Of a stretch of DNA of 42,288 nt, positions 32,803 to 41,375 are shown in pieces. The stretch covers positions 1 through 42,288 of the forward strand of contig JAFAHO010000007.1 of assembly GCA_019237205.1 (NCBI GenBank), read 5' to 3'. Both the position numbers and the translations under genes were made by a program. Within the stretch, counting starts at the first letter, position 1. The number at the start of each line of letters is the position of its first letter. This DNA is from Hyphomicrobiales bacterium (lineage in GTDB: Bacteria > Pseudomonadota > Alphaproteobacteria > Rhizobiales > Beijerinckiaceae). The notes under the pieces are model-generated. The model was not told where the DNA came from. It was given only the letters and a program-made list of their open reading frames with translations, and did no database searches.

Positions 32803-33444
32803 TTGGGTCGTCCAGACGTCACCAGCGACGCCGCGACGCTGGCGCGCCAGCTTGGTTTCGCCCGGGCGCTTGGAATTGCCGATGCGATGCAAGCCATTCG
32901 GAGCGCGGCTGCGGTGTTCAACGGCGGAGGCGGATTGCTTTGCCTGAACAGTCTCGCGGAAGCGCACGTCGGCGCCCTCTTCGACGTCGCTCACTGCTCG
33001 CTCGTCTTTTATGATCGGGCGAGCCAGTCCAAGTTCGATGCGTTGCTGGGGTCGGCGCTTGGCGGCGCGCACTCCGCCGATCCAAAGCCGATCGCTCAGT
33101 CGGTCAGAAACCGGGAGCGCGGGTCCGTCGTCATCCGGGCGATCGGGCTGCTCGGCTGGGCGCAATATCCTTTCGCGAATGCAAAGGTGCTTATGCTGTT
33201 CGGCGATCCGGAACCGCCGGGCGAGGACCTGTCGCGCCTTCTGATATCGTCGCTCGGACTGACGGGCGCCGAGGCGCGAATCGCCATCGAAATTGCGTCG
33301 GGAAGTTCGCTCGCGCAGGCGGCGGAGAAGCTCGGCATCGGCTACGAAACCGCGCGGTCGCAACTGCGCGCAGTCTTCGCCAAGACCGACACGCATCGTC
33401 AATCGCAAGTCGCAACGCTGATCACCCGGCTTTCGAGACGCTGA
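32803..33444 (+). CDS. LuxR-type helix-turn-helix transcriptional regulator
   Basis: This encodes 213 residues from a TTG at 32803, chosen because GGGGG lies seven bases upstream; a TTG at 32770 would add 11 residues. The C-terminal domain (LTGAEARIAIEIASGSSLAQ, then AAEKLGIGYETARSQL) is the GerE/LuxR HTH as found in many Hyphomicrobiales regulators, with FAKTDTHRQSQVATLI closing it. The N-terminal 140 residues have no recognisable receiver or PAS motif and may sense a small ligand. It lies 114 bases upstream of the PEP-CTERM-like gene on the same strand and may control it. Confidence 0.8.
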   Translation: MGRPDVTSDAATLARQLGFARALGIADAMQAIRSAAAVFNGGGGLLCLNSLAEAHVGALFDVAHCSLVFYDRASQSKFDALLGSALGGAHSADPKPIAQSVRNRERGSVVIRAIGLLGWAQYPFANAKVLMLFGDPEPPGEDLSRLLISSLGLTGAEARIAIEIASGSSLAQAAEKLGIGYETARSQLRAVFAKTDTHRQSQVATLITRLSRR

Positions 33445-33558
33445 ATCGTCTGCCGCGACGTACGCAGAATTTCCGTCAAAATTCGAGATTTCGCCCAAAC
33501 GGGGGATGCGCGGCGCGTCCGAGCGCTATGGAATGTCGCTTTCTGCTTGGGGATCAAC

Positions 33559-34539
33559 ATGCCGCCAGTTTCACGCGTTGGACTGAGAATGGGTTGGCGG
33601 CGTTTTGTCGTTGCGGCAGCTGCGGCCGGGGCGGCCTCGCAAGCTTGGGCAGCGACGGTCAGTGGCCCAGGGGTCGTCACTCTGCCGGACGCAGTGGTCT
33701 CGGGGTCCGTGGGCGCCTCTGTTCTGGGAGCTATAGAAGACCCGACAACAGGTACCGGCGCCAGCACGTATGGCAGCCAAACTACGACGCTGTCAGCGCC
33801 AGGTTCGACGCCGATCGGCGTCTCCGCACCCCTTTCCTGCCAGTGCGCAGTTCCTGGCTATGGTTGGATTTATAGCGACTCGAGTGCGACCGGATCGGTA
33901 AACGTTTCCCTCCTTCCAAATTCGAGCATTCGTGCGACAGCCAGCCTTGGCGTTGCCCCTGCATACGGCGCCTCGGGCAATGTGCAGGTCAGCGCCGAAA
34001 CTGACTATTATTTTGAGATTGTCGACAACAGCAATCCAACGGCCATTTTGCCGGTTCCAATTGTTGTCAACGCGGCCGGCGGCTATACATATTCCGTCGA
34101 TACGCCTGGATATGAAGAATTCTTGAACAGTGATTTTAATTCGTCGTTTTACGTCTCTGGTGTGCTGACTGATCAGATTCTGTGGTATAGTGATATTGAT
34201 GGATCTTTAGCGCCGGGTTCGAACTCCTGGTCGGACAACAACACCTACACGATGTACACGAACGAACTTTACACGGTCAGCTTGGTCGCGGGCTTCGCCA
34301 TAGGCATGGGAGGCAACGAAGGAGGGGGTACTCAAATGATGTCGGTGTACGTGGATCCGACATTCGCGGTCGGGTCGGGCGCCGATCCAAGCCAGTACTC
34401 TCTCGTCTTCAGCGATGGCGTCGGCAACGCTGCTGCCGGCGCGGTTCCAGAATCCTCCACCTGGGCGATGATGCTGATCGGCTTCGCAGGCCTCGGCTTC
34501 GGAGCCCGTCGGAGGCTCGCAGCCGCCGCCGTCGCCTGA
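33559..34539 (+). CDS. Secreted protein with PEPxxWA-CTERM-like sorting tail
   Basis: This encodes 326 residues; the ATG at 33559 follows GGGGA, and an upstream in-frame TTG is not needed. A signal peptide (RRFVVAAAAAGAASQAWA) is followed by a Ser/Thr/Gly-rich beta-type extracellular region without cysteine motifs apart from a CQC pair. The C-terminus VPESSTWAMMLIGFAG, a hydrophobic helix and GARRR match the PEPxxWA-CTERM pattern with Ser in place of the second Pro. Exosortase would cut here and release the protein to the surface or exopolysaccharide matrix. The middle part is A/T-richer than the neighbours. No exosortase gene is in the window. Confidence 0.8.
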   Translation: MPPVSRVGLRMGWRRFVVAAAAAGAASQAWAATVSGPGVVTLPDAVVSGSVGASVLGAIEDPTTGTGASTYGSQTTTLSAPGSTPIGVSAPLSCQCAVPGYGWIYSDSSATGSVNVSLLPNSSIRATASLGVAPAYGASGNVQVSAETDYYFEIVDNSNPTAILPVPIVVNAAGGYTYSVDTPGYEEFLNSDFNSSFYVSGVLTDQILWYSDIDGSLAPGSNSWSDNNTYTMYTNELYTVSLVAGFAIGMGGNEGGGTQMMSVYVDPTFAVGSGADPSQYSLVFSDGVGNAAAGAVPESSTWAMMLIGFAGLGFGARRRLAAAAVA

Positions 34540-34551
34540 ACGGCCCACGCC

Positions 34552-35751
34552 TCAGGCCTTGACGCCGGGCCTGAGCCAGAAAGCGTAGAGCGCCGAGGCG
34601 GTGAGCGTCCCGGCGCTCATGACCTCGCCGATCGACGATGGCGAGGCGTGGCGATAGAGCGCGGCGGCCGCGGCGCCGCCGAGCGCGCCGAACAGCATCT
34701 GCGTTGCGACCAGGACGGCCGAGGCGAGGCCCGCGATCTCCGGCAGCGGTTGGACCGCCTCGTGCGACGCATTCGGAAACACCAGGCCGAAGGACGAGAT
34801 GTAGACCATCACCGGCGCGGCGATGATCAGCGGCGAACCGACGCCGGCAAGGCCGATCGCCAGGACGGTAAGCGCCGCGAGAGTGATGAGCGCGAGCGCC
34901 GCGTCGAGCACGGCCTTCGGCTGCGCGCGCCGGCGAACGAGCCAGGTGTTGACTGCGGAGCCGAGAATGACCCCCGAGGCCGTGAGGGCGAAGAGACCGG
35001 CGAAGCCGGCCTTCGAAACGCCGTAGCCCTCGATGAAGAGAAGCGGCGACGTATTGACATAGGCAAAGAGGCCCGCGAACACGAGGCCGTTGACGAGCGC
35101 AAAGCCGGCGCACATCGGGCTTGTCAGCGCCCGCTGGTAGCCGGCGAGAACCGTCGCAGGCAGGAGATTGCGGCGCATTTCGCGCGCATGTGACTCCTCG
35201 AACAAGGCGAGGCTGGCAGCCAACAGAGCGGCGCCGATCGCGGTCAGCGCGACATAGATCAGACGCCAGGAACCGGCGGCGAGGATCGCAGCCCCGATCG
35301 TCGGAGCGGTCAGCGGCGCGACGCTGAAGACGAGCGACACCGCCGCAATATGCAGGCGCGATTCCCGGCCTTCGAACAGATCGCGGATGATCGCGCGCGG
35401 CAGAATGCCGACCGACCCGGCGCCGACCCCTTGAAAAAGGCGGAAGGCGAGCAGCGCGCCGATCGAGGGACTGAGCGTGCAGCCGAGCGCGCAGAGCGTG
35501 AAGAGCATGAGGCCGGCGAGCATCACCGGCTTCCGGCCGAAGCGGTCGGCGAGCGGGCCGACCGCGAGCGGCGCGGTCGCGAAGCCGGCGAGAAAGATCG
35601 CGATGGCGGACGCCGCCTGCGTCTGGGTCGCTCTGAGATCGGCCTGAACCAGCGCGAGGCTCGGCAGCGCCATGTCGATCGCGAGCGGCGGCAGGGCGGA
35701 GAGCCCGGCAAGAAACACCGTGAAGCCAAGTCCGTGAATGTTGAAGCGCAT
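34552..35751 (-). CDS. Bcr/CflA-type MFS drug-resistance transporter
   Basis: This encodes 399 residues with 12 predicted membrane helices, in the inner membrane. The opening FLAGLSALPPLAIDMALPSL matches the family's first helix with its conserved Asp-Met-Leu/Ala-Pro. GPLADRFGRKPVMLAG is the MFS loop 2-3 signature, and LLAFRLFQGVGAGSVGILPR is the antiporter-type motif of helix 5. Members export drugs or metabolites by proton exchange. Convergent with the PEP-CTERM-like gene, 12 bases apart. No regulator is adjacent. Confidence 0.9.
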   Translation of the reverse strand: MRFNIHGLGFTVFLAGLSALPPLAIDMALPSLALVQADLRATQTQAASAIAIFLAGFATAPLAVGPLADRFGRKPVMLAGLMLFTLCALGCTLSPSIGALLAFRLFQGVGAGSVGILPRAIIRDLFEGRESRLHIAAVSLVFSVAPLTAPTIGAAILAAGSWRLIYVALTAIGAALLAASLALFEESHAREMRRNLLPATVLAGYQRALTSPMCAGFALVNGLVFAGLFAYVNTSPLLFIEGYGVSKAGFAGLFALTASGVILGSAVNTWLVRRRAQPKAVLDAALALITLAALTVLAIGLAGVGSPLIIAAPVMVYISSFGLVFPNASHEAVQPLPEIAGLASAVLVATQMLFGALGGAAAAALYRHASPSSIGEVMSAGTLTASALYAFWLRPGVKA

Positions 35752-35814
35752 CGGGTCAGGCCGGCGCAGCGCTTCCGGTCGCGCAGGAGCATGGCGTCGC
35801 GGGCAAAGACATCG

Positions 35815-36210
35815 TCATGCTCCTTTGAGCTGATTGAGCGCGCCCGCCGCGACATGTCCGAGCCATACGGCGACGAGGCACAGCACGAGCGACAGCACGG
35901 CGTTCACTCCCGCGAGGGTCATTTCGCCGTCGCGGGCGAGATTAAGGGTCTGCAGACTGAACGACGAGAATGTGGTGTAGCCGCCGCAAATGCCGGTCAT
36001 CACGAACTGGCGCGCGTCCGTGCCGACGAAGACGCGTCCGTCTGGTCCGGTCAGCGTCGCGAAGAAGCCGATAACGAAGGAGCCGGTCACGTTGACGATG
36101 AGGGTGCCGATCGGAAAGGTTTGGCTGATGTGCTGGGCTGCGAAGCCCGAAATCCAATAGCGCCCGAGGCCGCCCAGCGCGCTGCCCAGCATGACCCAGA
36201 ACCACGTCAT
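35815..36210 (-). CDS. crcB: Fluoride channel CrcB/Fluc
   Basis: This 131-residue protein has four helices and forms a dual-topology dimer that exports fluoride. The hallmark GGYTTFSSFSLQ (about residues 75-86) is intact with its phenylalanines and serine/threonine track. GSALGGLGRYWISG and FPIGTLIVNVTGSFVIG are the other family blocks with the conserved Arg and Asn. I found no fluoride riboswitch upstream. It follows a small membrane-protein gene on the same strand by 84 bases. Confidence 0.94.
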   Translation of the reverse strand: MTWFWVMLGSALGGLGRYWISGFAAQHISQTFPIGTLIVNVTGSFVIGFFATLTGPDGRVFVGTDARQFVMTGICGGYTTFSSFSLQTLNLARDGEMTLAGVNAVLSLVLCLVAVWLGHVAAGALNQLKGA

Positions 36211-36294
36211 CGAGTTGGGGACCCCGCCTTCGTTCGTGCGTCCATGAGAGGGCGCCGAGCGCCCGAGCGCAAGCGCCGGACGGGGGCGCGCCTG

Positions 36295-36639
36295 CTAGCG
36301 TCGGTCCAGTCGCGCCATCAGCATTTCGACGAGCGACATCCCGCAAATCGTGCCGAGCGTCGCGAGGAGCCCCGCCCAGAACGCATCGCCGATCGCGCCG
36401 CGGGAGAAGGGTGCGAGCGGAATGACGAAGCCTGCGAGCGAGCCGGTCAGCGAGGCGGTGACGACCGCGACGACTTGCGCAAGGACTCGCGCAAGGCCTC
36501 TCGTTCTGCTGGCAAGAAGCGTCGCGGCGCAGGCGGCGAGCGCAAGCGCGGCGAGGGCGACGAGGGTCCAGATGGCGGGAGCTCCTTTGGATTTGCGTTC
36601 CGTTCCTATCACGGTTTCCGGGACGAATGCTCGGCCCAC
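36295..36639 (-). CDS. Small three-helix membrane protein next to crcB
   Basis: This encodes up to 114 residues; the GTG at 36639 is the outermost start and may be too early. Three hydrophobic segments are visible: TLVALAALALAACAATLLA, VVAVVTASLTGSLAGFVIPL, and AFWAGLLATLGTICGMSLVE, with a basic tail LMARLDRR. It lacks the CrcB GGYTTFS motif, so it is not a second CrcB chain. No family is recognised. The shared direction with crcB suggests cotranscription. Confidence 0.6.
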   Translation of the reverse strand: MGRAFVPETVIGTERKSKGAPAIWTLVALAALALAACAATLLASRTRGLARVLAQVVAVVTASLTGSLAGFVIPLAPFSRGAIGDAFWAGLLATLGTICGMSLVEMLMARLDRR

Positions 36640-36742
36640 GTCGAAGCCCAGACCTGTCGTCAGACTGAAAAATGAGGGGTAGAGAACTTCCCGGTCGAGA
36701 GCTCAAGCGAGCTCCGCGCCGGCGGACATTTGGAGGATGACG

Positions 36743-37285
36743 ATGAGCGATCTGGTTTTCATTGCGTTCGACACCGAAAAGCATGCCGAGGAGGTGCGCG
36801 AAAAAGTGCTGGCCATGCAGCGCGAATATCTGATCGACGTCGAGGACGCGGTGATCGCGGTCCGCGACGACGACGGCCGGGTGAAGCTGAACCAGCTCAT
36901 TCATCCGGCGCGCACGGGCGCGGTCTCAGGCGCATTCTGGGGCATGCTGATCGGCTGGCTGTTCCTGATGCCGGTCGCCGGCGCGGCGGTCGGGGCCGCG
37001 GGCGGCGCGCTCGGGGGCTCGCTGGTCGACGTCGGCATCAACGATGACGACATGAAGCGCCAGGCGAACGAGGCGCTGAAACCCGGAGCCGCGGGGCTCT
37101 TCCTCCTCATCCGCAAAATGACGACCGACAAGGTGCTCGAGGACCTCAAGGGCGTCGGCGGCGCCGTGATCAAGACCTCCTTCGACAACGCGAAGGAAGA
37201 GGCGCTCCGGCAGGCGCTGTCGGCGCCGCTTCCGCCCCCTGCGCCGGCGCCTCAGGCCGCACCGGCGGAGCCCGCAAAGACTTAG
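36743..37285 (+). CDS. DUF1269 membrane-associated protein
   Basis: This encodes 180 residues. The ATG at 36743 is preferred over 36737 because GGAGG (36732-36736) directly abuts the latter and is six bases from the former. The opening SDLVFIAFDTEKHAEEVREK, then LIHPARTGAVSGAFWGMLIG and a glycine-rich hairpin helix (AAVGAAGGALGGSLVDVGIN), define DUF1269. Members are small stress-linked proteins with one hydrophobic hairpin; the molecular function is unknown. A proline/alanine tail of about 20 residues follows. A GAGCTC-aagc-GAGCTC hairpin lies in the leader at 36699-36714. Confidence 0.88.
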   Translation: MSDLVFIAFDTEKHAEEVREKVLAMQREYLIDVEDAVIAVRDDDGRVKLNQLIHPARTGAVSGAFWGMLIGWLFLMPVAGAAVGAAGGALGGSLVDVGINDDDMKRQANEALKPGAAGLFLLIRKMTTDKVLEDLKGVGGAVIKTSFDNAKEEALRQALSAPLPPPAPAPQAAPAEPAKT

Positions 37286-37384
37286 CTCCAATAGGGCGTG
37301 CGGAAGAACGCCAGTCGGGCGCGATGGAAAAGTCACCGCAAGTCTTTCAAATCGCTCGAGACGGCGATGGAGGGCGAAACGCGC

Positions 37385-38344
37385 CTATGGGCGAGGCGCC
37401 CACGGCAGCCCTGGCCCGAGCGGCACGATGCGGCTCGGGTTCAGCGCCTTGATCGAGTAGTAGCCCCGCTTGATGTGGTCGAGGCTGAAGGTCTCGCGAA
37501 AGGCGGGGAGCCCGATCAGCCGCTGAAGATAGGCGCTCAAGGCCGGGTAGTCGGCGATGCGCCTGAGGTTGCATTTGAACTGGCCGTGATAGGCCGCATC
37601 GAATCGGGCGAGCGTGACGAAGAGGCGGATGTCGGCTTCAGTGAGCCGATCGCCAAAGAGATAGGGCCCCTTGGCGAGGCGCTGCTCGAGCGCGTCGAGC
37701 ATCGCGAACACGCCCGCGAAGGCCTCTTCGTAGGCTTCCTGGGTGGTCGCAAATCCGGCGCGATAGACGCCGTTGTTGAGCGAGGGATAGACCTCGCCGT
37801 TGAGCGCGTCGATGCCTGCCCGCAAGTGCTCGGGATAAAGGTCGATCGCATCGTCGGCGAGCGCGCCGAAGCCCGAATTGAACATGCGCAAGAGGTCGGC
37901 GGACTCGTTGTTGACGATCGTGCGGCGGTCTCTGTCCCACAGCGCCGGCACGGTCGCGCGGCCGGTGAAATGGGGATCGGCGCGGCTGTAGATCTCGTGC
38001 AGATAGGTTGCGCCGTTGACCGTGTCGCGGTCGGCGCCCAATTCGTCGCCGAAGCGCCAGCCCTGATCGGTCATCGCCGGCTCGACGATCGCCGCTGAGA
38101 CGACGTCCTCGAGCCTCTTCGGCTTGCGGGCGATCAGGACGCGCGTCGCCCATGGGCAGGTGAGCGCGGCGTAGAGATGGTAGCGCCCTTTCTCGGCGCG
38201 AAAGCCGCCCTCCCCGGTCGGGCCTGCGGCGCCCTCGGGCGTCACCCATGAGCGAAAGCTCGAGATCTGGCGGACGAATCCGCCCTTCGCATCGGTCGCC
38301 TGAACCGGCCGCCAGGCGTCCGCCCACTTGCCGTCGACAAGCAT
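37385..38344 (-). CDS. Glutathionyl-hydroquinone reductase-like glutathione S-transferase
   Basis: This 319-residue cytosolic protein belongs to the Xi-class (YqjG/ECM4/PcpF) GSTs. The catalytic Cys63 lies in AALTCPWATRVLI, matching the CPWA-x-R motif. The downstream blocks RADPHFTGRATVPALWDRDR, TIVNNESADLLRMFN and YLFGDRLTEADIRLFVTL are diagnostic. Members reduce glutathionyl-hydroquinones to hydroquinones. The length is typical. It follows the radical SAM gene by 66 bases on the same strand. Confidence 0.93.
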   Translation of the reverse strand: MLVDGKWADAWRPVQATDAKGGFVRQISSFRSWVTPEGAAGPTGEGGFRAEKGRYHLYAALTCPWATRVLIARKPKRLEDVVSAAIVEPAMTDQGWRFGDELGADRDTVNGATYLHEIYSRADPHFTGRATVPALWDRDRRTIVNNESADLLRMFNSGFGALADDAIDLYPEHLRAGIDALNGEVYPSLNNGVYRAGFATTQEAYEEAFAGVFAMLDALEQRLAKGPYLFGDRLTEADIRLFVTLARFDAAYHGQFKCNLRRIADYPALSAYLQRLIGLPAFRETFSLDHIKRGYYSIKALNPSRIVPLGPGLPWAPRP

Positions 38345-38410
38345 CGCTCAAGCCTCCGAAAGCGATTCGCCGCCCTGAAGAGCAGCACGGAGGGCGCTGC
38401 TATCCGACCG

Positions 38411-40240
38411 TCACTCCGCGGCCGCCGCCGGGACGGACGCGCGGATGTCGTCCCCGAGCTTCATCCGGGCGAGCGCCGCCTCGCCGCCGGTCGTCGCGTG
38501 GTAAAGCGAGAGCTGCTCGAACTCGTCCTCTTTCGGCGGCGCGATCGCGAGGTCGGTGTAGGTCCACCGGTCCGGCGCGTTGAGGACCTCGTTCAGGATC
38601 CGCCGCGTCCTCAAGAAGAACCGCGAGTAGTGCCACGCCTTGACCGCGATCCCGCCCCAGTAGCGGGGATAGAAGACGAAAGGCGATTCGAGGGGCAGGC
38701 CATGGCGCCGGTCGCGACGGTATTTGAGCCGGAAGGCGCCGCCTTCGAGGGGATGCACGCCCTCCTGCTCGATCATCAGCTTGAACCACATGATCGTGCT
38801 CGTGATCGGCTTCGGCCGGCCGTTCGGGATCTGGGCGGCGCGCTTCAGGATCGTGCGGATGTGCTCGGGCGTGTAGTACGTCTCCCAGGCGGCGCGGTAG
38901 GCCTCCTCCCACTCGGCGTCCGACATCTTGGCGTGATGCGCGACGCGGTGGTCGAGGTCGTATTTATTGATGTCGGGGTCCATCCAGACCCCCTTCTTGA
39001 GCAGGGTCTTGTGGTCCTCCGAGCCCGGCAGCGGCGTCAGGAAAAAGAACTCGAGGATGTCGAGCGGCAACTCGCGCTTGATGATCTCGATGTCGCGCAG
39101 GATCGATTCCTTCGTGTCGGCGGGGAAGCCGAGGATGTAGCCCGCGAACGTGAGCGCGCCGTGGGCGCGCCACTTCTGCAGCATCGCCCGGTACTCGGTG
39201 ATCTTGTTCTGCCGCTTCTTGGCGGCGATCAGGTTGTCGGGATTGATGTTCTCCAGGCCGATGAAGATGCGCCGCGCTCCGGCCTTGGTCGCCTTTTCGA
39301 TGAAGTTCGGGATCTTGTGGCAGAGCGTGTCGACCTGGATGGTGAAGCCGCAGCGGATGCCTTCGTCCTGGAGCTCGATCACCCGGTCGAGCAGGATCTC
39401 CCAGTCGCTGTTGCGGGCGAAATTGTCGTCGGTGATGAAGAACCGGTCGATGCCTTGCGCCCTGTTCTCGCGAATGATCTGCTCGAGGTCGTCGGGCGTG
39501 CGGAAGCGGCTCTTGCGGCCCTGCACGTTGATGATGGTGCAGAACGAGCATTGATAGGGGCAGCCGCGGCCGAGATCGATCGACGAATAATGGCCCGTGG
39601 TGCGCGCGAGATGCTGGCGCGGCAGGATCGGCGCCGGCTCGCCTTCCAGCGAAGGCAGATGGTCCATGAAATTGTAGAGCGGCTTCATCTCGCCGCGCCA
39701 GGCGTCGACCAGCACCTCGTCCAGCCGGTGCTCCTCCGCTTCGCCCGCGAACAGCGAAATGCCGAGGCCCTGCGCCTCCCGCATCTCGGAGGGCGTTTCG
39801 GGCAGCATGGCGATGCAGCCGGAGACATGGAAGCCGCCGATGCAGACTTGCAGGTCCGCAGCGCGGAACTCGCGCGCGAGATCCATCGACCGGGGAAACT
39901 GGTTCGACTGCACGCCGACGATGCCGACCAGCGCCCGGCCGCCGCGGGCTTTGAGATCACGAATGATGCGCTTCGGATGAACGCGCCGGTTGGTCTCGTC
40001 GTAGGTCTCGATCGAAAAGTCGATTCCCGGCCCGAGCGCCTCGCGCTTCCGCGCATCGTCCGCAAGCGAGTACATACAGGCGAGCGTATTGGACGGCAGC
40101 GCCGAGCGGAACCACTGGATTGGATAGCCCTGGTCGTCGTAATGGGTGGGTTTGACGAGAACGAAGGTGAATTTCGAATCGTGCGCAACCGCGTCCGGCC
40201 GGCTTGTGGCCAGACTATTGCTCACCGGATTATTGCCCAT
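38411..40240 (-). CDS. B12-binding-domain radical SAM protein
   Basis: This encodes 609 residues; the ATG at 40240 has GAGGGG five bases upstream, while a TTG four codons earlier lacks one. The N-terminal region (about 25-180) resembles a cobalamin-binding domain (VGIVGVQSNQFPRSMDLARE, then CIGGFHVSG). The iron-sulfur motif C-x3-C-x2-C is Cys227, Cys231, Cys234 (GRGCPYQCSFCTI). The radical SAM barrel continues with FFITDDNFARN, RRIFIGLENINPDNL and GYILGFPADT. Such enzymes perform methylations, ring closures or rearrangements on lipids and natural products, including hopanoid tailoring. No hopanoid or natural-product genes are adjacent, so the substrate stays open. Confidence 0.9.
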   Translation of the reverse strand: MGNNPVSNSLATSRPDAVAHDSKFTFVLVKPTHYDDQGYPIQWFRSALPSNTLACMYSLADDARKREALGPGIDFSIETYDETNRRVHPKRIIRDLKARGGRALVGIVGVQSNQFPRSMDLAREFRAADLQVCIGGFHVSGCIAMLPETPSEMREAQGLGISLFAGEAEEHRLDEVLVDAWRGEMKPLYNFMDHLPSLEGEPAPILPRQHLARTTGHYSSIDLGRGCPYQCSFCTIINVQGRKSRFRTPDDLEQIIRENRAQGIDRFFITDDNFARNSDWEILLDRVIELQDEGIRCGFTIQVDTLCHKIPNFIEKATKAGARRIFIGLENINPDNLIAAKKRQNKITEYRAMLQKWRAHGALTFAGYILGFPADTKESILRDIEIIKRELPLDILEFFFLTPLPGSEDHKTLLKKGVWMDPDINKYDLDHRVAHHAKMSDAEWEEAYRAAWETYYTPEHIRTILKRAAQIPNGRPKPITSTIMWFKLMIEQEGVHPLEGGAFRLKYRRDRRHGLPLESPFVFYPRYWGGIAVKAWHYSRFFLRTRRILNEVLNAPDRWTYTDLAIAPPKEDEFEQLSLYHATTGGEAALARMKLGDDIRASVPAAAAE

Positions 40241-40350
40241 TGGGCCCCTCAACCGCCGAAGGAACGAGTCCGCGTGCTAGCACGGGATGCTTGGCGCCGG
40301 CAAATCGACTGGACACTGCGATTCCCGCGGCGACCGAGCCGCCGGCCGGC

Positions 40351-40962
40351 TCACAAGGGGGGAACCAGCCCGTCCTTGCCAACCAGGAGGAACGCGGCTT
40401 CGACCGATCCGTCCGCCTGCCTCGGTCCGCGGGCAATGATCGCCGCCCCGGGCCTGACGTCGGTTGCGGCGCCGGGCTCGAAAGTCACGATCGGCGTCTT
40501 CGGATCGACCATGATGACCTGTTCCCCACCCTTATAGGTCACGGTAAGCGCGGGACCCTGGACGGCGTCGACCCGGGCCGAGACCGTTCCATTGGTCATT
40601 GTGCTCCCGGGCCCGAGGTCGAAGGGCCGAGACCCCTCGCCGGTCCCCCGCATCGATTCGGGGAAGATATGGACCTCCATCGCTTTCAACTGACTACCTT
40701 CGCCCGGCAGCGCTGCGACGCCGACGAATGCGCCAGGCTTCACGTCGGTCAGAGAGGCCGGCGCAACAAGGACGAACAGTGTCTTTGGCGTAAGGCGGAC
40801 GGTCCGCTCATCGCCGCCGCGGGTGCGCACGGAGAGGCTCGCGCCGTCGGCGGCGACGCTCTCGACCGTCGCCCGCACGGCCGTGGGCGGCGCGTTCTGC
40901 GCAAGAGCCAAGGCCGGCGCGAGCGACAGCCAAGCGATGAACGCAAGCCGAATTGACGTCAT
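40351..40962 (-). CDS. Periplasmic DUF5666-like protein
   Basis: This encodes 203 residues; GGGAGG lies about seven bases before the ATG. A Sec signal peptide (MTSIRLAFIAWLSLAPALAL, cleavage after ALAQ) leads to repeated beta-barrel-like units with the pattern V-x-x-V-x-x-x-G-x-x-L-x-V-x-x-x-G and D-V-x-P-G-A (LTDVKPGAFVGV and ATDVRPGAAIIA), typical of DUF5666/OB-fold-like periplasmic domains. Function unknown; probably ligand or metal binding. It is 110 bases upstream of the radical SAM gene on the same strand. Confidence 0.78.
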   Translation of the reverse strand: MTSIRLAFIAWLSLAPALALAQNAPPTAVRATVESVAADGASLSVRTRGGDERTVRLTPKTLFVLVAPASLTDVKPGAFVGVAALPGEGSQLKAMEVHIFPESMRGTGEGSRPFDLGPGSTMTNGTVSARVDAVQGPALTVTYKGGEQVIMVDPKTPIVTFEPGAATDVRPGAAIIARGPRQADGSVEAAFLLVGKDGLVPPL

Positions 40963-41375
40963 TGAGGGCCTCCCGGCGCTTCGGGGGTTCGGCGCGACGG
41001 CAGACTACAAAAAGAGCCGCGCCGCGGCAAACAGCGGGGCTTCAAATCCGCGTGTGGTCAGGGTCTAACTCAATCGGTTCGACCCGTTTTGGACCCGAAT
41101 CAGTCCTCTGGGGTTCCGGTTTCAGTGTCGAGAGCGTAGGGCGGGGTTGCGGCGTCATTCCCGAGGCGCTTGGCCAGCCGGCCGGACGCGGAGAGCTAGA
41201 ATGCCAAACGCAGCACAGCCGTAGTTGACGGCACACATAACCACGTTCAGCATTCTAAATCTGGGGTTTCCGTGCGACAGTTGCTTCGATTCCCTATTTG
41301 CTCTCCCGGAGCGCCGCATCTCTCGATTCGCTCCGCGCTTTTTGCCCCCTCATTCCTCGTCGCTGGCCGCGGAGG
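40963..41375. other. Gap between MarR gene and periplasmic-protein gene
   Basis: About 410 bases without a supported gene. It should hold the promoter of the periplasmic-protein gene and the end of the MarR transcript; a T-tailed hairpin is at 41007-41028. A short tRNA-like GGTTCGACCC (41076-41085) stands alone without a cloverleaf. Confidence 0.5.
41007..41028 (-). terminator. Hairpin with T tail after the MarR gene
   Basis: On the minus strand GCCGC-GGC-GCGGC is followed by TCTTTTTG. The stem is short but pure GC and the T run is five long. It could end transcripts coming from the MarR gene, although it lies about 350 bases after its stop. Confidence 0.4.

Noticed and set aside
36211..36294. 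Possible fluoride riboswitch upstream of crcB
   Set aside because: The conserved bases of the crcB RNA motif are not present on the minus strand here, nor before the upstream membrane-protein gene.
36295..36639. Second CrcB subunit (two-gene Fluc arrangement)
   Set aside because: The protein lacks the GGYTTFS motif and the conserved Asn/Arg blocks seen in the true CrcB next to it.
38498..40537. A 679-codon open frame on the plus strand
   Set aside because: It is antisense to the radical SAM gene, which has the C-x3-C-x2-C motif and a good start.
41076..41085. GGTTCGACCC, like a tRNA T-arm
   Set aside because: No acceptor stem, anticodon arm or CCA can be fitted around it on either strand.
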